From JAIVGZ01 sp964552205 (GTDB lineage: Bacteria; Pseudomonadota; Gammaproteobacteria; Natronospirales; JAIVGZ01): a stretch of 23,306 bases of DNA. How positions within the stretch are numbered: the stretch's first letter is position 1; each line of letters opens with the position of its first letter. Positions 9,717 through 17,568 of the stretch are shown here, piece after piece. The DNA is taken from positions 1-23,306 of the forward strand of contig CAZKFT010000031.1 of assembly GCA_964552205.1 (NCBI GenBank), read 5' to 3'. Made by a program: the position numbers and the translations under genes. The notes under the pieces are model-generated. The model was not told where the DNA came from, searched no databases, and was given only the letters and a program-made list of their open reading frames with translations.

Positions 9717-9749
9717 TCTCTCGCAAAGACGCAGAGACGCGGAGAAAGA
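9717..9749 (+). repeat. Single half-element of the CTCGCA(A/G)AG repeat family before etfD
   Basis: The stretch CTCGCAAAGACGCAGAGACG, continuing into CGGAGAAAG, matches the left arm of the hairpin units between liuB and liuC but has no matching right arm. It begins just after the dehydrogenase stop codon and is followed by the etfD ribosome site (GGAG, 9754-9757). Confidence 0.85.
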
Positions 9750-9762
9750 CTTTGGAGTAAAG

Positions 9763-11358
9763 ATGACATCGCGTGAAGTGCTTGAATACGATGTGGTGGT
9801 GGTCGGGGCCGGTCCTGCGGGGCTGGCCTGCGCCATCCGTCTGAAACAGCGCAAACCGGAACTGTCGGTATGCGTACTCGAGAAGGGTTCAGAGGTCGGC
9901 GCCAACATCCTGTCGGGTTGCGTGCTGCAACCGGACGCGTTGGACGACCTCCTGCCGCAGTGGCGCGAATCACCGCCGTCCATCTGTGTGCCCGTTACGA
10001 AGGATGAGTTCTCACTGCTGACCCACGGTGGTCGCTGGCGCCTGCCCACGCCTCCACAGCAGCACAACAGCGGCAACTTCATCATCTCGCTAGGCGCACT
10101 ATGCCGCTGGCTGGGCCAGCAGGCAGAAGCCATCGGCGTCGAAATCTTTCCCGGATTTGCGGCTGCGGATGCATTGCTGGAAGACGGTGCGGTCGTCGGC
10201 ATTCGCGTTGGCGACATGGGACGGCAGCATGATGGCTCCGAGGGCCCCAATTTTGCGTTGGGTGTCGACATCCGTGCACCCATGACGATTCTTGCAGAGG
10301 GATGTCGTGGTTCGCTCAGCAAGAAACTCATCGCCGAGTTCGAGCTCGACAACGACCGCGAACCACAAACCTACGGCCTCGGCTTCAAGGAACTGTGGCA
10401 GCTGCCACCGGGCCGCACGACTCCCGGGCTGGTGCAACACACCGTTGGGTGGCCGTTGGATTCAGCGACCTATGGCGGATCTTTTCTGTACCACCTGGAC
10501 GACGACCGTGTGTATGTCGGATTCGTAGCTGGCCTCGATTACGCCGACCCGGATTTCAAACCCTTCGAGGCATTCCAGCAATTCAAACACCACCCCTCGG
10601 TCAAGGGTCTGTTTGAGGGCGGTGAAATCCTCTCAGGCGGCGCGCGCGCCATTGTCGAGGGCGGTATCCAGTCACTGCCGAAGCTGGAGATGCCGGGTGC
10701 GATGCTGGTCGGCGATGCAGCGGGAACATTGAATGTCGTCAAGATCAAAGGCGTACACCTGGCCATCCGCTCGGGCATGCTCGCGGCGGAACACTATGCT
10801 GAACATCATCGCGCAGAGGGCTATGACGCCGCCTGGCACGCGTCGCCCTCAGCGCGTGAACTTCATGCCATCCGCAACATCCGGCCCGGCTTCCGCTGGG
10901 GCCTGTGGATGGGCATGGTGAATGCCGCTCTGGAAACCATCACCTTCGGCAAGCTGCCGTGGACGCTGGCCCACCACACGGACCACGAGGCGACGCTCAG
11001 GCGCGATCAAGTGTCGGTGAGTGCCGTGAAACAGCACGAGCGAACGCTGCCACCACGCGACCGGCTGGCGTCCGTGTATTTTTCGCAGACCGCACACGAT
11101 GAATCACAACCCGTGCACCTGAAGGTCTCCGATACCAGCATCTGCGCCACACGCTGTATCACCGAGTTCGGCAACCCCTGCACGCGTTTCTGCCCTGCGG
11201 GCGTTTATGAAATGGTTCCTGATGGTGACGGGCAGCGATTGCACATCAATGCAGCGAACTGCGTGCATTGCAAGGCCTGCGACATCAAGGACCCGTACGG
11301 TATCATCACGTGGACCGTACCCGAAGGTGGGTCCGGCCCGAATTACCAGACCCTTTAA
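9763..11358 (+). CDS. etfD: Electron transfer flavoprotein-ubiquinone oxidoreductase
   Basis: This 531-residue membrane-associated flavoprotein with an iron-sulphur cluster passes electrons from reduced ETF to ubiquinone. The N-terminal FAD-binding motif is VVVGAGPAGLACAIRLKQR, given here as DVVVVGAGPAGL. A second FAD-contacting segment, MLVGDAAGTLNVVKIKG, lies in the middle. The C-terminal [4Fe-4S] cluster ligands are C477 (RFCPAGVYE) and C500, C503 and C506 (NCVHCKACDIKDP). GGAG lies 5 bases before the ATG. Placement directly before etfB and etfA makes a complete ETF module serving LiuA and possibly FadE encoded on the other strand. The symbol follows one common usage; it is also called ETFDH or ETF-QO. 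Confidence 0.96.
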   Translation: MTSREVLEYDVVVVGAGPAGLACAIRLKQRKPELSVCVLEKGSEVGANILSGCVLQPDALDDLLPQWRESPPSICVPVTKDEFSLLTHGGRWRLPTPPQQHNSGNFIISLGALCRWLGQQAEAIGVEIFPGFAAADALLEDGAVVGIRVGDMGRQHDGSEGPNFALGVDIRAPMTILAEGCRGSLSKKLIAEFELDNDREPQTYGLGFKELWQLPPGRTTPGLVQHTVGWPLDSATYGGSFLYHLDDDRVYVGFVAGLDYADPDFKPFEAFQQFKHHPSVKGLFEGGEILSGGARAIVEGGIQSLPKLEMPGAMLVGDAAGTLNVVKIKGVHLAIRSGMLAAEHYAEHHRAEGYDAAWHASPSARELHAIRNIRPGFRWGLWMGMVNAALETITFGKLPWTLAHHTDHEATLRRDQVSVSAVKQHERTLPPRDRLASVYFSQTAHDESQPVHLKVSDTSICATRCITEFGNPCTRFCPAGVYEMVPDGDGQRLHINAANCVHCKACDIKDPYGIITWTVPEGGSGPNYQTL

Positions 11359-11368
11359 TGGAACCCTC

Positions 11369-12115
11369 GTGAAAATACTGGTCACCATCAAACGAGTCAT
11401 CGACTACAACGTTCGCGTGCAGCTCAAGCGCGACTTGAGCGGCGTGGTCACAGATGGCGTCAAGATGAGCATCAACCCCTTCGACGAAATCGCCCTCGAA
11501 GAAGCGCTGCGTATCCGTGAGCGCGGTGACGCCAACGAAGTCATCGTAGTCTCGATGGGCAGCAGCGAGGTTCAGCAGCAACTGCGCACGGCGCTGGCGA
11601 TGGGCGCGGATCGCGCTGTCCTGGTGGAAACAGCCGATGCCCTGCAGCCGCTGCAAGTGGCCCATGCACTGAAAGCGTTGGTGCAACGTGAACAACCCGG
11701 ACTTGTGCTTATGGGCAAACAGGCCATCGACGATGACGCCGCACAGACCGGCCCGATGCTGGCCGCACTTCTGGACTGGCCTCAGGCGACCTTCACTTCC
11801 AAGCTGACCGTCAGCGCCGACAAGGCCGTGGCCGTGCGTGAAATCGACGCGGGCCTGGAAACCCTGTCGGTGTCGTTGCCCGCAGTGGTAACCACGGACC
11901 TGCGTCTGAACCAGCCGCGTTTCGTCAAAATGCCCGACATCATGAAGGCGCGTAGCAAGCCACTCGAAACCCTTCCAGCTGCCGAGCTCGAAATGGCGGA
12001 TGTCCCGGCGTTGGAGACGGTGGCCTTCGAGCCACCGCCCGCGCGAACGGGTGGACGGAAAGTGGCTGACGTCGCAGAACTGGTCAAAGAGCTTCGTGCG
12101 CGGGGTGTGTTATGA
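11369..12115 (+). CDS. etfB: Electron transfer flavoprotein beta subunit
   Basis: This 248-residue ETF beta subunit binds AMP and docks acyl-CoA dehydrogenases. The GTG at 11369 is chosen because it gives (M)KILVTIKRVIDYNV, the standard family start. The frame is open further upstream, but that part runs inside etfD and does not resemble ETF. The family signature VTTDLRLNQPRFVKMPDIMKA, seen here as TTDLRLNQPRF followed by MPDIMKARSKP, includes the loop that recognises partner dehydrogenases. It starts 10 bases after the etfD stop with a weak GGA, so translation probably depends on coupling. The stop overlaps the etfA ATG by four bases (ATGA). Confidence 0.95.
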   Translation: MKILVTIKRVIDYNVRVQLKRDLSGVVTDGVKMSINPFDEIALEEALRIRERGDANEVIVVSMGSSEVQQQLRTALAMGADRAVLVETADALQPLQVAHALKALVQREQPGLVLMGKQAIDDDAAQTGPMLAALLDWPQATFTSKLTVSADKAVAVREIDAGLETLSVSLPAVVTTDLRLNQPRFVKMPDIMKARSKPLETLPAAELEMADVPALETVAFEPPPARTGGRKVADVAELVKELRARGVL

Positions 12116-13056
12116 GTCGCACACTGCTGATTGCCGAGCACGACGGCAGCACGCTCAATTCCTCCACTGCACGCGCCATGGCCTGCGCCAATGCCATCGG
12201 GCACCCGGTGGACATTGTCGTGTTCGCAGAAAATGGAAGTGAGGTGGCCAACATGGCCGCGAAGCTCGATGGCGCACAGCGTGTCGTACTGGTGGATGCC
12301 GAGCACAACGCGCATGCGCTGGCAGCCATACTCGCGCCGCAGGTGGCGGCGCTGGCAGCAGACTACAGCCATGTTCTGGCACCGGCCACCACCTTCGGGC
12401 GCGATCTGATGCCGCGGGTTGCCGCGCTGCTCGGCGTGCCGCAGGTGACGGATGTGATGGAGGTCATCGATGCCACCACATTCAAACGTCCCATTTACGC
12501 AGGCAATGTCATCACGACCGTGCGCGTGCCGGCCGATATCAAGGTCGTCGCCACCGTGCGAGGGGCTTCCTGGACTGCAGTCGCAACGGACAAGGGTCCT
12601 GCCGAGATTGAAGCCAAGACCGTCACTGCCAAGCTCCCCGAACACACGCAGTTTGAGCGTTTGGAGGGTGGGGACGCCGAGCGCCCAGACCTGCAGTCCG
12701 CCCGCCGCGTGGTGTCCGGGGGACGCGGCGTCGGCAGCAAAGAAAACTTCGACTTGATTCTCGCGTTTGCAGACAAGTTGGGCGCAGCGGTTGGTGCCTC
12801 CCGCGCTGCCGTGGATGCAGGTTTCGTTCCCAACGACTGGCAGGTCGGACAGACCGGTAAAATCATCGCGCCGGATCTCTATATCGCCATCGGTATCAGC
12901 GGCGCCATACAGCACATCACCGGCATCAAGGACGCCCGCACCATCGTCGCCATCAACAAGGACCCCGATGCACCGATTTTTGAAGTCGCGGACTTGGGCT
13001 TGGTGGGCGACCTGTTCAAACTGCTTCCGGAACTGGAGGCCGAGCTGTCGAAATGA
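12112..13056 (+). CDS. etfA: Electron transfer flavoprotein alpha subunit
   Basis: This 314-residue ETF alpha subunit carries the FAD that accepts electrons from acyl-CoA dehydrogenases. The C-terminal FAD domain is clear: SARRVVSGGRGVGSKENF, DKLGAAVGASRAAVDAGF, WQVGQTGKIIAPDLYIAIGI, SGAIQHITGI and IVAINKDPDAPIFEVADLG, each quoted in part. The length is normal. It overlaps etfB upstream and the acetoacetyl-CoA synthetase downstream, both as ATGA, so it sits in one tightly coupled block. It works as a heterodimer with EtfB, and the dimer is reoxidised by EtfD. Confidence 0.97.
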   Translation: MSRTLLIAEHDGSTLNSSTARAMACANAIGHPVDIVVFAENGSEVANMAAKLDGAQRVVLVDAEHNAHALAAILAPQVAALAADYSHVLAPATTFGRDLMPRVAALLGVPQVTDVMEVIDATTFKRPIYAGNVITTVRVPADIKVVATVRGASWTAVATDKGPAEIEAKTVTAKLPEHTQFERLEGGDAERPDLQSARRVVSGGRGVGSKENFDLILAFADKLGAAVGASRAAVDAGFVPNDWQVGQTGKIIAPDLYIAIGISGAIQHITGIKDARTIVAINKDPDAPIFEVADLGLVGDLFKLLPELEAELSK

Positions 13057-14999
13057 CGGCGCCGATGTGGAAGCCATCGCCTGATCGGATTGCGGCCAGC
13101 AACATGGCCAACTTCATGGACCAAGTGAAGCGCGAATACGCGCCGGAAATCGAGAACTACGCGGGGTTGTGGCGCTGGTCAGTGGAGAATCCCGAACGGT
13201 TCTGGCCGATGGTGTGGGCGACCTGCGGAATCGACGCCTCCTCCACTTGGACCCGCGTCCTGGAGCACCCCAATCGGATGCCAGGGGCGCGTTGGTTCCC
13301 GGGCGCACGACTCAACTTTGCTCAGAATCTGTTGCGATATCGCGATGAGTGGACCGCATTGGTGTTCCTCGGGGAGAACGGCTCTCGGCTCGAGCTGAGC
13401 TACGCTGAGCTCTACGGGGAGGTCGCACGCATTGCAGCAGGATTGCGTGAGGCAGGGGTCAGCCAAGGGGATCGCGTCGCCGGGTTCATGCCCAATCGGC
13501 CGGAGACCATCATCGCCATGCTCGCTACCGCAAGTATTGGTGCCATCTGGTCTTCATGCTCGCCGGATTTCGGGACCAAGGGCGTACTCGATCGCTTCGG
13601 ACAAATCCGACCGCGCGTCCTGTTCACTGCAGACGGCTATTTCTACAACGGCAAGACCCTCGATTCGCTTGCGCGCACCAGAGAAGTGTTGGAGCAACTG
13701 GATTCCATCGAACACGTCGTGGTCGTGCCCTATGTCAGCACCTCGCCGTCCATCAGCGATCTGCCCAAGGCACAGCACTGGAGTGAGTTCGGCACTCCGG
13801 GTGTGGAGCTGGAGTTTGCGCAGCTCCCCTTCGACCACCCGCTCTACATCATGTACTCCTCGGGCACGACAGGCGTACCAAAATGCATCGTGCACGGCGC
13901 CGGTGGCACCCTGATCCAGCACCTCAAAGAATTGGCGCTGCACACCGACCTCACGCGCGATGACCGCATTTTCTACTTCACCACCTGCGGTTGGATGATG
14001 TGGAATTGGTTGGTCTCCAGTCTCGCTGTTGGCGCGACAGTCGTGCTCTATGACGGTGCACCCTTCCATCCCGCCAACGCACTCTGGAAGTTGGTGGAAG
14101 ACGAAAAGGTCACGGTGTTTGGTACCAGCGCCAAATACCTGTCGGCATCGGAGAAGGCAGACCTGCATCCAGGCCGCGAACACAAACTGTCGGGCCTGCG
14201 GGCGATTCTTTCCACCGGTTCGCCGCTGGCGCCGGAGAGCTTCGACTGGGTGTACCGCGAGGTGAAGTCAGATGTACAGCTCGCGTCCATATCCGGGGGT
14301 ACCGACATCATCTCCTGCTTTGCGCTGGGCAATCCCGTGCTTCCGGTTCATCGCGGAGAGCTTCAGTGCCGTGGCTTGGGCATGGCGGTAGAGGTCTGGA
14401 ACGAGGACGGAGTGCCGGTCATCGGAGAGAAAGGCGAGCTGGTCTGCACCCGTCCGTTCCCGTCCATGCCGGTGGGCTTCTGGAACGACCCGGACGGGGT
14501 CAAATACCGCGCGGCGTACTTCGAACGATTCCCCGGCGCGTGGTGCCATGGCGATTACGCCGAGCACACGACCCACGATGGTCTCATCATCCATGGGCGA
14601 TCCGATGCGGTTCTCAATCCCGGGGGTGTTCGTATCGGAACGGCGGAGATTTACCGACAGGTCGAGCAACTGGATGAGATCGTGGAATCCATCGCCATCG
14701 GGCAAGACTGGGATGGTGATGTCCGGGTGGTGCTTTTCGTACGACTGCGTGAGGGCATCACTCTGGACGACGAACTGCGACAGCGTATCCGGTCCGTCAT
14801 TCGCGCCAACACCACGCCAAGGCATGTCCCGGCAAAAATCGTCGCGGTCGCAGATATCCCTCGCACCATCAGCGGAAAAATCGTGGAGCTTGCGGTGCGC
14901 AATGTGGTGCATGGGCAACCTGTTCGCAACACCGACGCGCTCGCCAACCCGGATGCGCTGGACCACTTCCGTAACCTCCCCGAGTTGCAAACCGATTGA
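13053..14999 (+). CDS. Acetoacetyl-CoA synthetase (acetoacetate-CoA ligase)
   Basis: This 648-residue ANL-superfamily ligase activates acetoacetate with ATP and CoA to acetoacetyl-CoA. The beginning MTAPMWKPSPDRIAASNMAN resembles acetoacetyl-CoA synthetases rather than acetyl-CoA synthetases. The adenylate-forming P-loop is YSSGTTGVPKCIVHG, and the C-terminal catalytic lysine is K609 in PRTISGKIVELAVRN. The closing motif VRNTDALANPDALDHFRN is typical of the acetoacetate subfamily. It overlaps etfA as ATGA. It supplies the step after HMG-CoA lyase and, for the convergent operon, after fumarylacetoacetase. The thiolase encoded upstream then finishes to acetyl-CoA. This gene takes the place of the 3-oxoacid CoA-transferase often used for the same job. 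The symbol acsA is used for it in some annotations but is ambiguous, so none is given. Confidence 0.93.
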   Translation: MTAPMWKPSPDRIAASNMANFMDQVKREYAPEIENYAGLWRWSVENPERFWPMVWATCGIDASSTWTRVLEHPNRMPGARWFPGARLNFAQNLLRYRDEWTALVFLGENGSRLELSYAELYGEVARIAAGLREAGVSQGDRVAGFMPNRPETIIAMLATASIGAIWSSCSPDFGTKGVLDRFGQIRPRVLFTADGYFYNGKTLDSLARTREVLEQLDSIEHVVVVPYVSTSPSISDLPKAQHWSEFGTPGVELEFAQLPFDHPLYIMYSSGTTGVPKCIVHGAGGTLIQHLKELALHTDLTRDDRIFYFTTCGWMMWNWLVSSLAVGATVVLYDGAPFHPANALWKLVEDEKVTVFGTSAKYLSASEKADLHPGREHKLSGLRAILSTGSPLAPESFDWVYREVKSDVQLASISGGTDIISCFALGNPVLPVHRGELQCRGLGMAVEVWNEDGVPVIGEKGELVCTRPFPSMPVGFWNDPDGVKYRAAYFERFPGAWCHGDYAEHTTHDGLIIHGRSDAVLNPGGVRIGTAEIYRQVEQLDEIVESIAIGQDWDGDVRVVLFVRLREGITLDDELRQRIRSVIRANTTPRHVPAKIVAVADIPRTISGKIVELAVRNVVHGQPVRNTDALANPDALDHFRNLPELQTD

Positions 15000-16081
15000 G
15001 CATTCCGCTCGCCCGATACCGCAGTGCCATTGATTCCGGTAGCCATCAGGCCGACCCGGCCCAGGAAGCTGCGGCTGCGCGCCTTGATGGCCTCCATACC
15101 CGCCTCACCAACAACGTGGGAGCGGCCCTCTGGCCGCGAATTCTTCGCCGCCGCGCACCCCCACCAATCAAGGGTCTCTATCTCTGGGGCAGTGTCGGGC
15201 GCGGCAAGACCTGGCTGATGGACCTGTTCCACGACAGCCTGCCCGGGGAGCGGAAACGCCGTGTTCACTTCCACCGCTTCATGCGTGAAGTTCACAGGTC
15301 CATGAAGGCGATGGGCGAGACCAGAGACCCTCTGCATCGCGTTGCGGCGGATATCGCGCGGGACATCGATGTGCTGTGCTTTGACGAGCTGTTCGTCTCC
15401 GATATTGCTGATGCAATGATTCTTGGCACCCTGTTCCAGGAGCTATTCGAGCGCGGTGTCACCCTCGTCGCTACTTCGAACCAGCCACCTAGCCAGTTGT
15501 ACAAGGACGGCCTGCAGCGGGCGCGGTTTTTGCCCGCGATCGCGGCGCTGGAGACGAACATGGAGGTGTTCGAACTCACCCCCGGGACCGATTTCCGTTT
15601 GCGCGCGCTGGAACAGGCCGCACTGTTCCATCATCCGGCAGATGCAGCAGCGGACCGCACGCTTGAGCAAGACTTCCGGAATATCGCCGGCACGGCAGGA
15701 GAAGCCGATTGCGCCATTGATGTTGACGGCCGCCCGATACAGGCACGGCGCTGTGCTGATGGTGTGGCGTGGTTCTCTTTCGAGGCCCTGTGTGACGGCC
15801 CCCGCGGACCTGGCGACTACATCGAGCTGGCGAAAACTTTCCACACCGTGCTGGTGTCGGGTGTGCCCGCCATGGATGAAACCCAGGACAACCAGGCCAG
15901 ACGCTTCGTCACCCTCGTGGACGAGTTCTACGACCGCAATGTGAAACTGATTCTGTCATCGGATGCCGCACTCACCGCACTGTACCGGGGAGAGCGCTTG
16001 CACTTCGAGTTCCAACGTACCACCAGCCGACTGCAGGAAATGCAGTCGCATGTCTATCTGGCGCAACCCCATCTAGGCTGA
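14996..16081 (+). CDS. zapE: AFG1/ZapE-family P-loop ATPase
   Basis: This 361-residue ATPase has Walker A GSVGRGKT (residues 65-72, K71), Walker B LCFDE (D130, E131) and the conserved NGLQRARF-like DGLQRARFLPAI. The terminal segment LVDEFYDRNVKLILSSDA...HFEFQRTTSRLQEMQS is characteristic of the family. E. coli ZapE acts in cell division and the mitochondrial homologue AFG1 in respiratory-complex turnover; which role applies here is not shown. The TTG at 14996 overlaps the preceding TGA (TTGA), and I see no better start before the conserved HQADPAQEAA region. Residues 41-49 (VGAALWPRI) are encoded by a REP-like repeat identical to one at 8901-8927. It lies in the variable linker before Walker A. 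This gene has no evident metabolic link to the operon. Confidence 0.93.
   Translation: MSIPLARYRSAIDSGSHQADPAQEAAAARLDGLHTRLTNNVGAALWPRILRRRAPPPIKGLYLWGSVGRGKTWLMDLFHDSLPGERKRRVHFHRFMREVHRSMKAMGETRDPLHRVAADIARDIDVLCFDELFVSDIADAMILGTLFQELFERGVTLVATSNQPPSQLYKDGLQRARFLPAIAALETNMEVFELTPGTDFRLRALEQAALFHHPADAAADRTLEQDFRNIAGTAGEADCAIDVDGRPIQARRCADGVAWFSFEALCDGPRGPGDYIELAKTFHTVLVSGVPAMDETQDNQARRFVTLVDEFYDRNVKLILSSDAALTALYRGERLHFEFQRTTSRLQEMQSHVYLAQPHLG
15116..15142 (+). repeat. REP-like palindrome inside the zapE coding sequence
   Basis: These 27 bases are identical to 8901-8927 and include the stem GCGGCC-CTCT-GGCCGC at 15122-15137. The repeat starts exactly at a codon boundary and encodes nine residues, VGAALWPRI, without breaking the frame. 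Flanking bases differ between the two copies, so the shared block ends sharply. Confidence 0.95.
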
Positions 16082-16083
16082 TT

Positions 16084-16089
16084 GGAGAG
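16084..16089 (+). promoter_or_regulatory. Ribosome binding site of the oxygenase-like gene
   Basis: GGAGAG lies 7 bases before the ATG at 16097. This favours that ATG over the in-frame TTG immediately after the zapE stop. Confidence 0.7.
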
Positions 16090-16096
16090 ACCTACC

Positions 16097-16762
16097 ATGA
16101 GTGAGCCAAAACCCGCTTTGTCCATGCGCGTTATGTTCGCAACGCCGGTTGCGGAAATTTCACTTCCGAACGCCGGCCCGCTGCTTGAGTCACTCAAGGC
16201 CCTTTTTCTGTCGCGTGAGAACGAGGACCATCGTTACCCTGTGCAACGCCCGACACAGCACGGATTATTCGAAAGCCGATTCGATGTATTTGACTGGCCG
16301 GATGAACCAGTGCGGTCACTGGCCAGCTTCTGTCACGGCGCCCTCTCCTCCGTCGTCAGCTCATTGAACAGTTATAGCCCCGAGGACATGGCCAGCCTGA
16401 ACTGGCGCTATGAATCATGGTTCCACATCACGCGTAAGGGTGGCTTCCAAGGCCTACACCAACACCAGAACGCATCTTGGTCGGGGATATTCTGTGTTGA
16501 CACAGGCGATGCGCCCGCAGATACGCTTGGCTACAGCGGCAAAGTGCGATTTCACGATCCACGCGCGCACCACACCATGCATGAAGATGCCGCCAACTGC
16601 AGACTGCATCCCCCTTTCTCCACCGGAGCATTCGACTATGTCCATGAGGCTGGCAAACTCATCCTGATGCCGTCCTACCTACATCACGAAATTTTTCCTT
16701 ATATGGGTGACCGCCCAAGAATCGTCGTGGCGTTTAATGCGATGGCTTGGAAGAAAGCGTAG
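16097..16762 (+). CDS. Putative 2-oxoglutarate/Fe(II)-dependent oxygenase (TIGR02466-like)
   Basis: This 221-residue protein resembles the uncharacterised TIGR02466 / 2OG-FeII_Oxy_5 family. A jelly-roll oxygenase iron site can be read as H121 or H123 in LHQHQNASWSGIF together with H196 or H197 in MPSYLHHEIFPY. R208 in DRPRIVVAFN could bind 2-oxoglutarate. The FHDPR segment (residues 152-156) and the ending VAFNAMAW also fit the family. The substrate is unknown. It is the last gene of the plus-strand operon, 15 bases after zapE. Its 3' end overlaps the convergent nudC by 29 bases. The family call is from memory of motif layout; the exact first metal ligand is uncertain. Confidence 0.72.
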   Translation: MSEPKPALSMRVMFATPVAEISLPNAGPLLESLKALFLSRENEDHRYPVQRPTQHGLFESRFDVFDWPDEPVRSLASFCHGALSSVVSSLNSYSPEDMASLNWRYESWFHITRKGGFQGLHQHQNASWSGIFCVDTGDAPADTLGYSGKVRFHDPRAHHTMHEDAANCRLHPPFSTGAFDYVHEAGKLILMPSYLHHEIFPYMGDRPRIVVAFNAMAWKKA

Positions 16763-17567
16763 CGAAAAAGTGGTCCATCAGGTGCCGGGCGATACTGATG
16801 CGTGACGGGATGCGGTCCGGGAGTGTGTTCGCGGTGTACCAACCGGCTTCGAGAATTTCCACGCCATCGGCGGTGATTTCCCCGGAAGCCCAGCGAGCGG
16901 TGAATCCCAGCATCAGCGAATGCGGGAAAGGCCAGGGCTGATTGCCGAAGTAGCGGATATCCGTGATCTCCAGGCCGACCTCCTCCCGCACCTCGCGCGC
17001 CACGCATTCCTCCAAGGTCTCGCCAGGCTCCAGGAAACCCGCCAGAACGCTGAACATGCCCTCCGGGTGATGCGCGGCATGCGCCAGCAGGCAGGCGTCT
17101 CCCTTGTGCACCAGCATGATGACCGCAGGACTGATGCGCGGAAAAGCCGAATACCCACAGGTAATGCAGCCGCGCGACCAGACGCCGGGCGTACGAATGG
17201 TGGGCGAACCGCACCGCCCGCAATGTCGATGGCTACGGTCCCATTCGCAGAACTGCAAGCCTCGTCCCGCGACGAGCAAGCTGTCTTCGTCGAGCAAACC
17301 CACCAGCTCCCGCAATCCCGCCATGATCCATTCGTCAGGAAGATCCTGCGCAACGGGCTGGGACAACGCGAAACATGGAGCGTGTCCGAGGAGTCCGAAC
17401 TGGAAAGGGTCCACAGGGGTGATGCCGAGTTCGGTGAGGTCCGCCAATCGCGGCAAACTGGCGCGGTCGCCACGCGCGCGGACAAGAATCCGGCCATCGA
17501 GACAGACGAAACAGATGGCCGCCGCATCGTCCAAGGGCGCACCATGCAGGACCGGTGTGAACGCCAT
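16734..17567 (-). CDS. nudC: NAD(H) pyrophosphatase (Nudix, NudC type)
   Basis: This 277-residue Nudix hydrolase splits NADH or NAD+ to NMN(H) and AMP; E. coli NudC also removes NAD caps from RNA. A four-cysteine zinc site is present (C116, C119, C134, C137 in HCGRCG and GCITCG). The Nudix box runs from G177 to about E200 (GFLEPGETLEECVAREVREE). The NudC-defining NQPWPFPHS motif follows it, separating this protein from other Nudix enzymes. The ATG at 17567 gives MAFTPVLHGAP and lies one base after the fadE stop, so coupling is likely. The frame is open upstream but only within fadE. It is the last gene of the minus-strand operon, and its stop lies inside the convergent oxygenase-like gene. 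Confidence 0.93.
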   Translation of the reverse strand: MAFTPVLHGAPLDDAAAICFVCLDGRILVRARGDRASLPRLADLTELGITPVDPFQFGLLGHAPCFALSQPVAQDLPDEWIMAGLRELVGLLDEDSLLVAGRGLQFCEWDRSHRHCGRCGSPTIRTPGVWSRGCITCGYSAFPRISPAVIMLVHKGDACLLAHAAHHPEGMFSVLAGFLEPGETLEECVAREVREEVGLEITDIRYFGNQPWPFPHSLMLGFTARWASGEITADGVEILEAGWYTANTLPDRIPSRISIARHLMDHFFATLSSKPSH

Positions 17568-17568
17568 C

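Noticed and set aside
11207..11368. N-terminal extension of etfB
   Set aside because: The frame is open but overlaps the cluster-binding end of etfD and does not resemble ETF. The GTG at 11369 gives the standard family start.
11782..13077. A 431-codon open frame on the minus strand opposite etfB/etfA
   Set aside because: Its translation resembles no protein I know, and it lies fully antisense to two clear ETF genes. Long empty antisense frames are expected in GC-rich coding DNA.
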